7,631 nucleotides of DNA from Actinomycetota bacterium. GTDB lineage: Bacteria; Actinomycetota; Actinomycetes; Nanopelagicales; Nanopelagicaceae. A program made the translations under genes and the position numbers. Below, piece after piece: positions 1 through 6,779 of this stretch. The DNA lies in contig WLHG01000045.1 of the NCBI GenBank assembly GCA_009702845.1, positions 1 through 7,631 of the forward strand, written 5' to 3'. The notes under the pieces were generated by a model that ran no database searches, was not told the origin of the DNA, and saw nothing but the letters and a program-made list of their open reading frames with translations. The first letter of the stretch is position 1, and every line of letters begins with the position of its first letter.

Positions 1-1015
1 CGACAGAAAGAGTGAACTTCCATGGCGAGACACCCATTGCAGACATGGCATCGGTTATTAGTGCCCCGCTTCCTGCATATCCAAGAGCGGCGATAATAAG
101 AATCGATGCCAGCAAAGATTGCATGAGAATTCTTGTACTGAGTGCAACCATCCAACTCGCTAGGAGCGCTCCAGAAATAATTACGACCAGTACTCCAAAG
201 TGTGCCCACCGTGAAGTTCCAGATGGAATTGCACCTAAGAGAGGAAATGCTGGGATCGAGTGAAGATCAAAACTTAAAGGCGAAACTATGGAGCCTGAAC
301 CAATTGCAAAACCTGTCCCAGAAAAATAGCCCAATGTTGCAACTACAGCGTTAGGAATATAAAGAATATTTAAGATAAGGAGTAGGAAACCGCCAATAAT
401 CCCTGGTTCAAGAACGAGGTTTAAGTTCTTAACTGTTGAGAGATTTATAAATAGTGAAACTCCAAAGGCAAGTGATGAGATACCTAGCAGAAGTGCGATT
501 ATTCTCGTGCTATAGAGAAGGGCCTGCCCAAAGACTAATCGCCGTCCAACTGTTGCTGCACTAATCAGAGTTATTGGTAGCAAGAAGACCGGAGCTAAAT
601 ACCAGATAGATGTAACAGCGGTAGTTGCACTAAAGAATGCAAAGAGCGTTCCGATTCCCGTATAGAGAAGGGCGAAAAGGATGCGTGCAAGCGGCAATAA
701 AGATTCATCACCATCGAGTCGATCAAAAACGCGTCCGATGCCATTTCGAATGGCAAAAATTGGAGCTACGAGTGCACCAAGCGGCAAATACGATAGGTAA
801 CCCGCGGCATTTGATGGCGGCAACGAGAGTGAAAATGGAATTTGATGTGCTCCCAGCCAGATCCATAAGGAAGCCCGCAATGGATCACCGGTATTTCCTG
901 CAGCACTTCCGGCCGTTGCCCAGGCAAGTAGGGCCACAAAAGAGGTAGGTAGCAAGACAAGTGCAACGCTGCGCAGCACTTGGGTTAGTGTCACCCCAAG
1001 TACGCGCCCAAACAT
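1..1015 (-). CDS. perM: DUF6350 / PerM-like integral membrane protein, 3' end outside window
   Basis: An open frame of 338 codons starts at ATG 1015-1013 and leaves the left edge without a stop. The product is very hydrophobic, with about eight likely membrane segments near residues 14-34, 73-90, 110-135, 136-155, 168-191, 204-230, 272-292 and 297-320. Residues 229-266 hold the DUF6350 hallmark, a glycine-rich GTGFAIGSG stretch, then VSP, then IPAFPLLGAIP. The start lies 4 bases after the sucD stop, with AGGA (1029-1026) ten bases upstream, so translation is probably coupled to sucD. In Mycobacterium the family member near sucCD is PerM (Rv0955), an inner-membrane protein needed for cell division under stress and reported to act through FtsB. 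Orthology is inferred from motif and gene order. Family members are usually about 400 residues or more, so some 60-120 C-terminal residues are probably missing. The family assignment is firm; the division role here is inference. Confidence 0.9.
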   Translation of the reverse strand, partial: MFGRVLGVTLTQVLRSVALVLLPTSFVALLAWATAGSAAGNTGDPLRASLWIWLGAHQIPFSLSLPPSNAAGYLSYLPLGALVAPIFAIRNGIGRVFDRLDGDESLLPLARILFALLYTGIGTLFAFFSATTAVTSIWYLAPVFLLPITLISAATVGRRLVFGQALLYSTRIIALLLGISSLAFGVSLFINLSTVKNLNLVLEPGIIGGFLLLILNILYIPNAVVATLGYFSGTGFAIGSGSIVSPLSFDLHSIPAFPLLGAIPSGTSRWAHFGVLVVIISGALLASWMVALSTRILMQSLLASILIIAALGYAGSGALITDAMSAMGVSPWKFTLSV

Positions 1016-1019
1016 TTCT

Positions 1020-1901
1020 TTAGCGTCCTAAAATATCGCGCAGCAACTGCGCTGTCTCACTTGGCGTTTGCCCGACCTTTACTCCGGCGGCTTCAAGTGC
1101 ATCTTTCTTTCCTTGCGCAGTTCCAGATGAACCAGAGACAATGGCACCAGCATGACCCATCGTCTTTCCTTCAGGGGCTGTAAAGCCTGCAACATAACCG
1201 ACAACCGGCTTGGTTACATACTCTGCGATAAATGCTGCAGCACGCTCTTCTGCATCGCCACCGATTTCACCGATCATAACAATTGCAGTTGTTTCCGGAT
1301 CATCTTGAAAAGCACGCAGCGCATCGATATGAGTTGTTCCAATTACTGGATCGCCTCCGATACCGATCGCAGTACTAAAACCTATATCGCGAAGCTCGTA
1401 CATCATTTGATAGGTGAGAGTTCCGGACTTTGAGACTAAGCCGATTGGTCCAGCGCCTGTTATATCTGCCGGAATAATTCCCACATTAGATTTTCCTGGA
1501 CTGATTAAACCAGGGCAGTTAGGCCCAATAATGCGCGTTGTGCCTTTAGTTACCGAGTATGCATAAAAACTTGCAGAGTCATGAACTGGAATACCTTCAG
1601 TAATTACGACTACTAATGGCATCGCAGCATCGATTGCATCGATTACTGCCGCTTTTGCAAACTTAGGTGGAACGAATACGACCGATGTATTTGCACCCGT
1701 TGCACTCATCGCCTCAGCGACGGTATTAAACACAGGGAGTTGGTGTCCATCTATATCGACAACCTGTCCCCCTTTGCCAGGCGTTACTCCGCCTGCAACT
1801 TTTGTGCCTGATGCCAGCATGCGACGAGTGTGCTTGGTGCCTTCAGAACCTGTCATTCCTTGAACAATTACGATTGATTTTTCATCCAAGAAGATTGCCA
1901 T
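1020..1901 (-). CDS. sucD: Succinyl-CoA synthetase (ADP/GDP-forming) alpha subunit
   Basis: This is the alpha subunit of succinyl-CoA synthetase, a cytoplasmic TCA-cycle enzyme that converts succinyl-CoA, NDP and phosphate to succinate, CoA and NTP. The 293 residues match the usual length. The N-terminal CoA-binding Rossmann domain shows GMTGSEG (15-21) and GGVTPGKGG (37-45), followed by TEGIP (101-105) and IGPNCPG (125-131). The ligase domain carries SKSGTLTYQ (157-165), GIGGDP (180-185), GEIGG (211-215) and the active-site loop GHAGAIVSG. His250 in that loop is the phosphohistidine, matching the catalytic His of E. coli SucD. The ATG directly follows the sucC stop (TAAATG, no gap) and has no strong Shine-Dalgarno sequence, so expression probably depends on coupling to sucC and keeps the subunits balanced. 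All key residues are present, and I see no sign of damage. Confidence 0.98.
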   Translation of the reverse strand: MAIFLDEKSIVIVQGMTGSEGTKHTRRMLASGTKVAGGVTPGKGGQVVDIDGHQLPVFNTVAEAMSATGANTSVVFVPPKFAKAAVIDAIDAAMPLVVVITEGIPVHDSASFYAYSVTKGTTRIIGPNCPGLISPGKSNVGIIPADITGAGPIGLVSKSGTLTYQMMYELRDIGFSTAIGIGGDPVIGTTHIDALRAFQDDPETTAIVMIGEIGGDAEERAAAFIAEYVTKPVVGYVAGFTAPEGKTMGHAGAIVSGSSGTAQGKKDALEAAGVKVGQTPSETAQLLRDILGR

Positions 1902-3065
1902 TTACTTAGCCGCCAATTCTGCAGCGCGATTTGCTGCTCCATCCATTGTGTCGGCCTGTTCAATGAGCGGATGTGCCGCCTTAGCCAAAATTGCACGACC
2001 CTCTACGACATTGTTGCCATCTAGGCGTACAACAATGGGTTTTGTCGCTTTAGAACCTAAGAGTTCGAGGGCTTGCACGATTCCAGTTGCAACGGCGTCG
2101 CATGAAGTAATGCCGCCAAAGACATTTACAAAGACGCTCTTAACATCGCTATCACCCAAAATAATGGAGAGACCATCGGCCATAATCTGTGCAGATGCAC
2201 CACCACCAATATCCAAGAAGTTAGCTGGACGAACACCGCCATGTTTTGTGCCGGCGTAGGCAACTACGTCGAGTGTGCTCATTACTAAGCCTGCTCCATT
2301 ACCAATGATTCCAACTTCGCCATCTAGCTTTACGTAGTTTAAATCCTTTTCCTTCGCTGCAGCCTCTAGAGCATTTGCCGCAGCGTGATCGACAAGGGCG
2401 GCATGTCCTGGTTGGCGGAACTCGGCGTTGTCATCAATTGTTATTTTTCCATCAAGTGCAATGATTTTTCCATCTTTAGTCTTTACCAATGGATTAACTT
2501 CAACCAATGTTGCATCCTCTGACTGGAAAACCTCCCAGAGTTTTAAGAGAACATCTGCAACTTGATCAGCAACATCTAATGGAAAATTTGCAGCGGCAAC
2601 GATCTCTTTAGCTTTAGCTGCACTTATTCCATCAACGGCAGATACTGGAATCTTGGCTAATTTTTCTGGAGCAGTATGTGCGACCTCTTCGATATCCATT
2701 CCACCTGAAACCGATGCCATTACTAAGAATGTTCGGTTTGAGCGATCTAGGAGAATCGCTAAGTAATACTCAGATTCAATCGGTGCAGCCGCTGCAATCA
2801 TGACGGTGCGAACTTCGTGACCTTTAATATCCATTCCAAGAATTGCTGAGGCTTTTTCACGGGCATCGGCTGCATTTTCAGCTAGCTTTACGCCACCAGC
2901 TTTACCTCGCCCGCCAACTTTTACTTGGGCCTTAACAACTACTTTTCCACCAATTCTTGTAGCGGCGGATTCTGCCTCATCTGGAGTTGTTGCAATCGCT
3001 GCTGCTAGAACTGGGACGCCATGCTTTTCAAATAAGTCTCGGGCCTGATATTCAAAGAGATCCAC
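1902..3065 (-). CDS. sucC: Succinyl-CoA synthetase (ADP/GDP-forming) beta subunit
   Basis: This is the ATP-grasp beta subunit, which binds the nucleotide and pairs with SucD. At 387 residues it has the normal length. It opens with the family's [12 protein letters not shown]; the glycine-rich [12 protein letters not shown] lies at 49-60. EVNPLV (189-194) and LDGKI (204-208) carry Asn191 and Asp205, equivalent to the E. coli magnesium ligands Asn199 and Asp213. The C-terminal CoA-ligase domain shows GIIGNGAGL (252-260), DIGGGAS (285-291), VNVFGGIT (313-320) and the conserved RLDGNN (347-352). The start is GTG (3065-3063), fixed by the conserved N-terminus and a GGAG five bases upstream. Residue 20, described as a gate for ATP versus GTP preference (Pro in E. 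coli, Gln in the GTP-specific animal enzyme), is Leu here, so preference cannot be called. The gene lies 31 bases after pcrA with no visible terminator between, so the two are probably co-transcribed. Confidence 0.98.
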   Translation of the reverse strand: MDLFEYQARDLFEKHGVPVLAAAIATTPDEAESAATRIGGKVVVKAQVKVGGRGKAGGVKLAENAADAREKASAILGMDIKGHEVRTVMIAAAAPIESEYYLAILLDRSNRTFLVMASVSGGMDIEEVAHTAPEKLAKIPVSAVDGISAAKAKEIVAAANFPLDVADQVADVLLKLWEVFQSEDATLVEVNPLVKTKDGKIIALDGKITIDDNAEFRQPGHAALVDHAAANALEAAAKEKDLNYVKLDGEVGIIGNGAGLVMSTLDVVAYAGTKHGGVRPANFLDIGGGASAQIMADGLSIILGDSDVKSVFVNVFGGITSCDAVATGIVQALELLGSKATKPIVVRLDGNNVVEGRAILAKAAHPLIEQADTMDGAANRAAELAAK

Positions 3066-3070
3066 GTGTA

Positions 3071-3074
3071 CTCC
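3071..3074 (-). promoter_or_regulatory. Ribosome binding site of sucC
   Basis: On the minus strand GGAG stands five bases before a GTG codon (3065-3063). It decides the sucC start: the ATG slightly further upstream (3078-3076) is out of frame, and the GTG begins the conserved MDLFEYQ N-terminus. It is the clearest Shine-Dalgarno match in the window. Confidence 0.75.
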
Positions 3075-3096
3075 ACATCCTTATTAGAGGGTAATC

Positions 3097-5337
3097 CTAG
3101 AGCTTCTCAACGGGTGCATAGCGCAGGAGCAATCGCTTCTCACCAAACTGACCAAAGTTAATTGTGGCCTCAGCCTTATCTGCCTCACCTGCAACTGAAA
3201 CGACGGTGCCTAAACCAAATGTGTCATGTGACACACGCTCACCAACATGGAGTTCGATCGCTGTGATTTTCTTACCAGTGGCCCTTGGTGGTGGTGCAGA
3301 CACAGTTCGAGTTCGCTTCACAAAGGAGGCAGGCGAGGAGACAGATGTTTCATTGCGCCATTGGATGACATCCTCTGGAATCTCATCTAAGAATCTCGAT
3401 GGTGGATTGTAATTTGGAGCTCCCCATGTTGAGCGGTACTCGGCACGTGAAAGATAAAGCCGCTCACGCGCGCGCGTTAAACCAACGTATGCAAGTCTTC
3501 GCTCTTCTTCCACTTCATCTTTTTCACCAAGTGTTCGTGAATGCGGAAAAATACCATCTTCCATTCCAGTTAAAAATACTGTTGGGAACTCGAGTCCCTT
3601 AGCAGTATGTAAAGTCATCATGGTTACTACACCTCCATGGTCTTCGCCCTCTGGAATCTCATCAGCATCTGCCACAAGTGAAACTTTCTCCAAAAATCCT
3701 GACAGTGAAATCTCTTCATCTTCGGCTAACTCTTCAAAATCACGCTCTTCATACTCCATAGATACGGCGACTAACTCTTTTAGATTCTCAACGCGGACTT
3801 CGTCTTGTGGATCAGTACTCGATACCAACTCTGTTAACAACCCAGATTGTTCCAACGCTGCCTCGACGATTACTGATGGACGGGTTTTAGCTTCTACTAA
3901 AACATTAAGCGCGCTAATCATTGAAGTGAACTCTTGAATTGATTGCGCCGCCCGTGCTGGTAGCCCGATTGCCTCTTGGCAGCGAAGAAGACCCTGCCAA
4001 AATGAGATTCCCTGAGAACTAGCAAAGCTATCCACATAGTCCAAAGAAGTGTCGCCAATTCCCCGCTTTGGAACGTTAATTATTCGGCGCAGAGAAATCT
4101 CGTCCTCTAAATTCGCTAGGACGCGCAAATAAGCTAGAAGATCTTTGACTTCACGACGCTCATAGAATCGAAGACCACCAACGACTTTGTAAGGTAAGGC
4201 CCCGCGCATAAACACTTCTTCAAACACTCGAGACTGAGCATTTGTGCGATAAAAAATCGCAGTGTCTCCGGGATTAGATGCACCATCGCGCTGAAGTTGG
4301 CGGATCTCTTCGGCGACAAATCTCGCTTCATCATGTTCGTTCTCAGCGATATATCCAGTTAAGAGCGCCCCTGACCCCGAATCTGTCCAAAGATTCTTCT
4401 CTTTCCGACTAACATTTTTTGTGATCACGGCATTGGCGGCGTTGAGGATATTCTGCGTTGAGCGGTAATTCTGTTCTAGCAGAACTGTCGTTGCATTGGG
4501 GTAATCAAGCTCGAACTGCAAAATATTACGAATAGTCGCTCCACGAAAGCCATAAATAGACTGGTCTGCATCTCCGACTACACATAACTCGGCAGGCGGC
4601 ATACCTTCACTTTCGGTTCCAACTAACTCCTTCACAAGGATGTACTGGGCATGATTTGTATCTTGATACTCATCAACCAATACATGTCGAAAGCGTGACC
4701 TCAAGCGCGCCTTTGACTCAGGAAATCTCTGCAAAACTTCAACGGTTTTTAAGATTAGATCATCGAAATCCATCGCATTAGCCCGCTGTAGACGTTGCTG
4801 ATAAACGGTGTAAACATCGGCAACCACCTGTTCAAACTGATTGCTTGTTGAGTTCACATAATCCTGTGGGCCCATCAGTTCATTCTTGGCATTTGAAATC
4901 ATCGCTTGGAACTGCCTTGCTGGATATCTTTTTGAATCTAAATTGAGAGATTTTGCAACGATGGTTATTAAGCGAAGAGAGTCGGCTGAGTCGTAGATTG
5001 AAAACGAGTTGCTGTATCCCAATCTCACCGCCTCTTGACGCAAGATACGCACACATGCCGAGTGAAAGGTTGACACCCACATCGATTGAGCAACTGGGCC
5101 AACGAGTTCGCCAACACGCGCCTTCATCTCCCCTGCCGCTTTATTTGTAAACGTAATCGCAAGTATTTGATAGGGAGCAACGTTTCGAACTGACATCAGG
5201 TATGCGATGCGGCGCGTAAGAACACGTGTCTTACCAGAACCAGCTCCGGCTATAACTAATAGTGGGCCGCCGGCATGGGTTACCGCCGTAGTCTGTGCTG
5301 GATTGAGCCCTGATAATAGATTTTCAGTACTCTCCAT
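3097..5337 (-). CDS. pcrA: ATP-dependent DNA helicase, PcrA/UvrD1 family (SF1A)
   Basis: A 3'-to-5' superfamily 1A helicase that unwinds DNA in nucleotide-excision repair and replication and can strip proteins from DNA. All motifs are present: Q motif LNPAQ (11-15), Walker A GAGSGKT (31-37), Ia ITFTNKAAGEM (61-71), Walker B VDEYQD (221-226), III VVGDADQSIYGFRG (253-266), IV EQNYRS (288-293), V TLHTAKGLEFP (575-585) and VI RRLAYVGLTRARERL (613-627). A low-complexity linker near 660-688 leads to a C-terminal Tudor-like domain (about 690-746) with HVGERVSHDTFGLGTV, the module that contacts RNA polymerase in PcrA/UvrD proteins. At 746 residues it is slightly shorter than Mycobacterium UvrD1, mainly at the N-terminus and linker. 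The ATG has only AAGG three bases upstream, too close for a good ribosome site, so a leaderless mRNA is likely. It is probably the first gene of a pcrA-sucC-sucD-DUF6350 unit. RecB-type nuclease domains are absent. The family call is certain; which repair pathway dominates is not visible. Confidence 0.97.
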   Translation of the reverse strand: MESTENLLSGLNPAQTTAVTHAGGPLLVIAGAGSGKTRVLTRRIAYLMSVRNVAPYQILAITFTNKAAGEMKARVGELVGPVAQSMWVSTFHSACVRILRQEAVRLGYSNSFSIYDSADSLRLITIVAKSLNLDSKRYPARQFQAMISNAKNELMGPQDYVNSTSNQFEQVVADVYTVYQQRLQRANAMDFDDLILKTVEVLQRFPESKARLRSRFRHVLVDEYQDTNHAQYILVKELVGTESEGMPPAELCVVGDADQSIYGFRGATIRNILQFELDYPNATTVLLEQNYRSTQNILNAANAVITKNVSRKEKNLWTDSGSGALLTGYIAENEHDEARFVAEEIRQLQRDGASNPGDTAIFYRTNAQSRVFEEVFMRGALPYKVVGGLRFYERREVKDLLAYLRVLANLEDEISLRRIINVPKRGIGDTSLDYVDSFASSQGISFWQGLLRCQEAIGLPARAAQSIQEFTSMISALNVLVEAKTRPSVIVEAALEQSGLLTELVSSTDPQDEVRVENLKELVAVSMEYEERDFEELAEDEEISLSGFLEKVSLVADADEIPEGEDHGGVVTMMTLHTAKGLEFPTVFLTGMEDGIFPHSRTLGEKDEVEEERRLAYVGLTRARERLYLSRAEYRSTWGAPNYNPPSRFLDEIPEDVIQWRNETSVSSPASFVKRTRTVSAPPPRATGKKITAIELHVGERVSHDTFGLGTVVSVAGEADKAEATINFGQFGEKRLLLRYAPVEKL

Positions 5338-5344
5338 GAGCCTT

Positions 5345-5350
5345 AGTCTA
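5345..5350 (-). promoter_or_regulatory. Candidate -10 box of pcrA (leaderless start)
   Basis: On the minus strand TAGACT fits the actinobacterial TANNNT -10 pattern and ends seven bases before the pcrA ATG. That spacing puts transcription initiation at or one base before the start codon, predicting a leaderless mRNA. I see no convincing -35 hexamer at 16-18 bases. The evidence is motif plus position only. Confidence 0.5.
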
Positions 5351-5351
5351 T

Positions 5352-5357
5352 TAGGCT
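5352..5357 (+). promoter_or_regulatory. Candidate -10 box of the PIG-L gene (leaderless start)
   Basis: TAGGCT fits TANNNT and is followed by exactly six bases before ATG 5364, so the expected +1 is the A of the start codon. The PIG-L start has no Shine-Dalgarno sequence, which agrees with a leaderless mRNA. No good -35 box is seen. It sits one base from the opposing pcrA box, so the two promoters overlap. Confidence 0.5.
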
Positions 5358-5363
5358 ACGCCG

Positions 5364-6089
5364 ATGGAACCGATCGCAGATAGTGAGATCAAACGAGTTT
5401 TGGTCGTTAGTGCCCACCCAGATGATTCAGATTTTGGCGCCTCAGGAACAATCGCCCAGTGGGTGAAAAAAGGTATTGAAGTCGCTTATGTCTTTTGCAC
5501 CAACGGTGATCAAGGTGGTGAGGAATCTGGTTTTACTAAAGAGGAGATGCCAGCGATTCGACAGCGCGAACAACGCGAGGCTGGTGCTGCAATCGGTGTC
5601 ACCGATATTACTTTCCTAAACTATGTAGATGGTCACTTAGAAGCAACGCTCGGACTTCGCAAAGATTTAGTACGACGGATTCGTATCTCACAACCCGATC
5701 GAATGGTCTGTCAAAGTCCTGAGCGAAATTGGGATCGCATTGGCGCAAGCCACCCAGACCACTTAGCTGCAGGTGAGGCGGCAATTCAAGCTGTTTATCC
5801 CGATGCTCGTAATCCTTTTGCATTTACTGATCTTCTCGAAGATGAAGGTTTACAACCGTGGCGCGTGAAAGAGGTTTGGGTGAGTGCATTCCCCACTCCG
5901 GATCACTTTGTTGATATCACCGATACTTTTGATTTAAAGATGAAGGCCTTGCATGCCCATGCATCCCAGACTGCCCACAATAGTGAGTTAGATAAAATGG
6001 TTCGCGAGTGGGGCCAGCGAAATGCAGCAGTAGCTGGTTTTGCTGAAGGCAGAATTGCTGAAGCTTTTAAAATCGTTAATACAAATTAA
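5364..6089 (+). CDS. PIG-L/LmbE family zinc-dependent deacetylase, substrate unknown
   Basis: A 241-residue protein of the PIG-L (LmbE-like) fold, whose members mostly remove N-acetyl groups from GlcNAc-type sugars or act as related amidases. The N-terminal strand runs into AHPDD (17-21) followed by DFGASG. By comparison with MshB, His18 and Asp21 are zinc ligands and Asp20 the general base. The second motif, SHPDH (129-133), supplies the third zinc ligand His133 and the likely catalytic His130. TNGDQGG (46-52) and a REQREAGAAIG helix (68-78) are also typical. There is no signal peptide or membrane segment, so it should be cytoplasmic. It is shorter than typical MshB or Mca (roughly 290-300 residues), so a direct mycothiol role is not assured. 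It is the only plus-strand gene here, divergent from pcrA and convergent with the cyclophilin gene, so its neighbours give no substrate clue. The fold and metal site are firm; the reaction is unknown. Confidence 0.93.
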   Translation: MEPIADSEIKRVLVVSAHPDDSDFGASGTIAQWVKKGIEVAYVFCTNGDQGGEESGFTKEEMPAIRQREQREAGAAIGVTDITFLNYVDGHLEATLGLRKDLVRRIRISQPDRMVCQSPERNWDRIGASHPDHLAAGEAAIQAVYPDARNPFAFTDLLEDEGLQPWRVKEVWVSAFPTPDHFVDITDTFDLKMKALHAHASQTAHNSELDKMVREWGQRNAAVAGFAEGRIAEAFKIVNTN

Positions 6090-6776
6090 TTAGCGGAGAG
6101 TAATTGACCTAATTTCAATATTTTGAATTGGGTGACCATCGCTTGCATAATAGGCTTTGCCATCGCTTGAATTAATTTCATATGCACCGACCTCGTAGAG
6201 CTTGATGAGTAAATCAAGTCCGGTCGTAATGGTTCCCCAAATCGTATAATTGGGCGGCAATTTCGTATCTTTATAAACTAAAAAGAACTGACTTCCATTG
6301 GTTCCAGGCCCTGAATTCGCCATGGCGACAGTTCCGGCTGGATAGTTCTTGTCTCGATCGGCTGGAAGATTTTCATCTTTGTATCCTTTCCAGCCAGTTG
6401 GTGAACCTAATCCTGTTGCCAATGGATCGCCACACTGTAGAACAAAAATCCCATCGGTTGTCAGACGGTGACATAAAGAATTATTGAAGTATTTTGCTCG
6501 TGCTAGGGCCGTCATTTTAGTGACTGTGAGTGGGGCCTGCTTGTTAAGGAGCGAAATTGCGATAGGTCCGCAGTTAGTAACAATCTTCATGGTTGCAGGA
6601 AGTGATTTGCTCGCCTTCATCGGCTCTTTTACTTTCAGAGGTGTGTGAGCCTTTGATACTACTTTCGCACAACCAGCCACCGAAACAGGACGCTCTGCCC
6701 CTGCGGCAACTGGAGAAATATAAATACTTGCTAGGACTGCACAGACAATTGATAGGTTAACAAATCTATTCTTCAC
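6090..6776 (-). CDS. Exported cyclophilin-type peptidyl-prolyl cis-trans isomerase
   Basis: A 228-residue cyclophilin that speeds cis-trans isomerisation of X-Pro bonds. Residues 1-27 look like a Sec signal peptide: K2 and R4, a hydrophobic core to about residue 20, then AGA before Glu28. The mature protein probably works outside the membrane; no lipobox or C-terminal anchor is visible. After a lysine-rich linker (about 38-60) comes the cyclophilin domain (about 62-228) with CHRLTTDGIFVLQCGDP (102-118), AMANSGPGTNGSQFF (151-165) and YTIWG (177-181). Arg104, Gln163 and Phe165 match human CypA Arg55, Gln111 and Phe113. CypA Trp121, important for cyclosporin binding, aligns with Lys172. Cysteines 36, 69, 102 and 115 could form disulfides after export. 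The start is GTG (6776-6774), three bases after the guaA stop, with a weak GGGA seven bases upstream, so it is probably translated from the guaA mRNA. Its stop abuts that of the PIG-L gene. Confidence 0.93.
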   Translation of the reverse strand: MKNRFVNLSIVCAVLASIYISPVAAGAERPVSVAGCAKVVSKAHTPLKVKEPMKASKSLPATMKIVTNCGPIAISLLNKQAPLTVTKMTALARAKYFNNSLCHRLTTDGIFVLQCGDPLATGLGSPTGWKGYKDENLPADRDKNYPAGTVAMANSGPGTNGSQFFLVYKDTKLPPNYTIWGTITTGLDLLIKLYEVGAYEINSSDGKAYYASDGHPIQNIEIRSITLR

Positions 6777-6779
6777 GTT

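Noticed and set aside
637..948. 103-codon plus-strand open frame opposite the DUF6350 gene
   Set aside because: It lies antisense to a conserved membrane-protein frame, has no recognisable motif, and its composition looks like a shadow of that gene. The same applies to the plus-strand frame at 12-263 and the minus-strand frame at 766-966.
1627..1644. Perfect tandem repeat of the 9-mer GCATCGATT inside sucD
   Set aside because: It encodes the alternating Ile-Asp-Ala pattern of a normal SucD helix (residues 87-92) and has only two copies; no sign of a functional repeat or array.
3066..3096. Terminator or separate promoter between pcrA and sucC
   Set aside because: No inverted repeat or T-run is present. 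TACCCT loosely fits TANNNT but has no -35 partner or supporting position, so I treat the gap as an ordinary operon spacer carrying the sucC ribosome site.
3466..3477. 12-base alternating palindrome ACGCGCGCGCGT, a possible Z-DNA or methylation site
   Set aside because: It encodes Thr-Arg-Ala-Arg of helicase motif VI in pcrA, which is constrained by the protein; nothing else supports a regulatory role.
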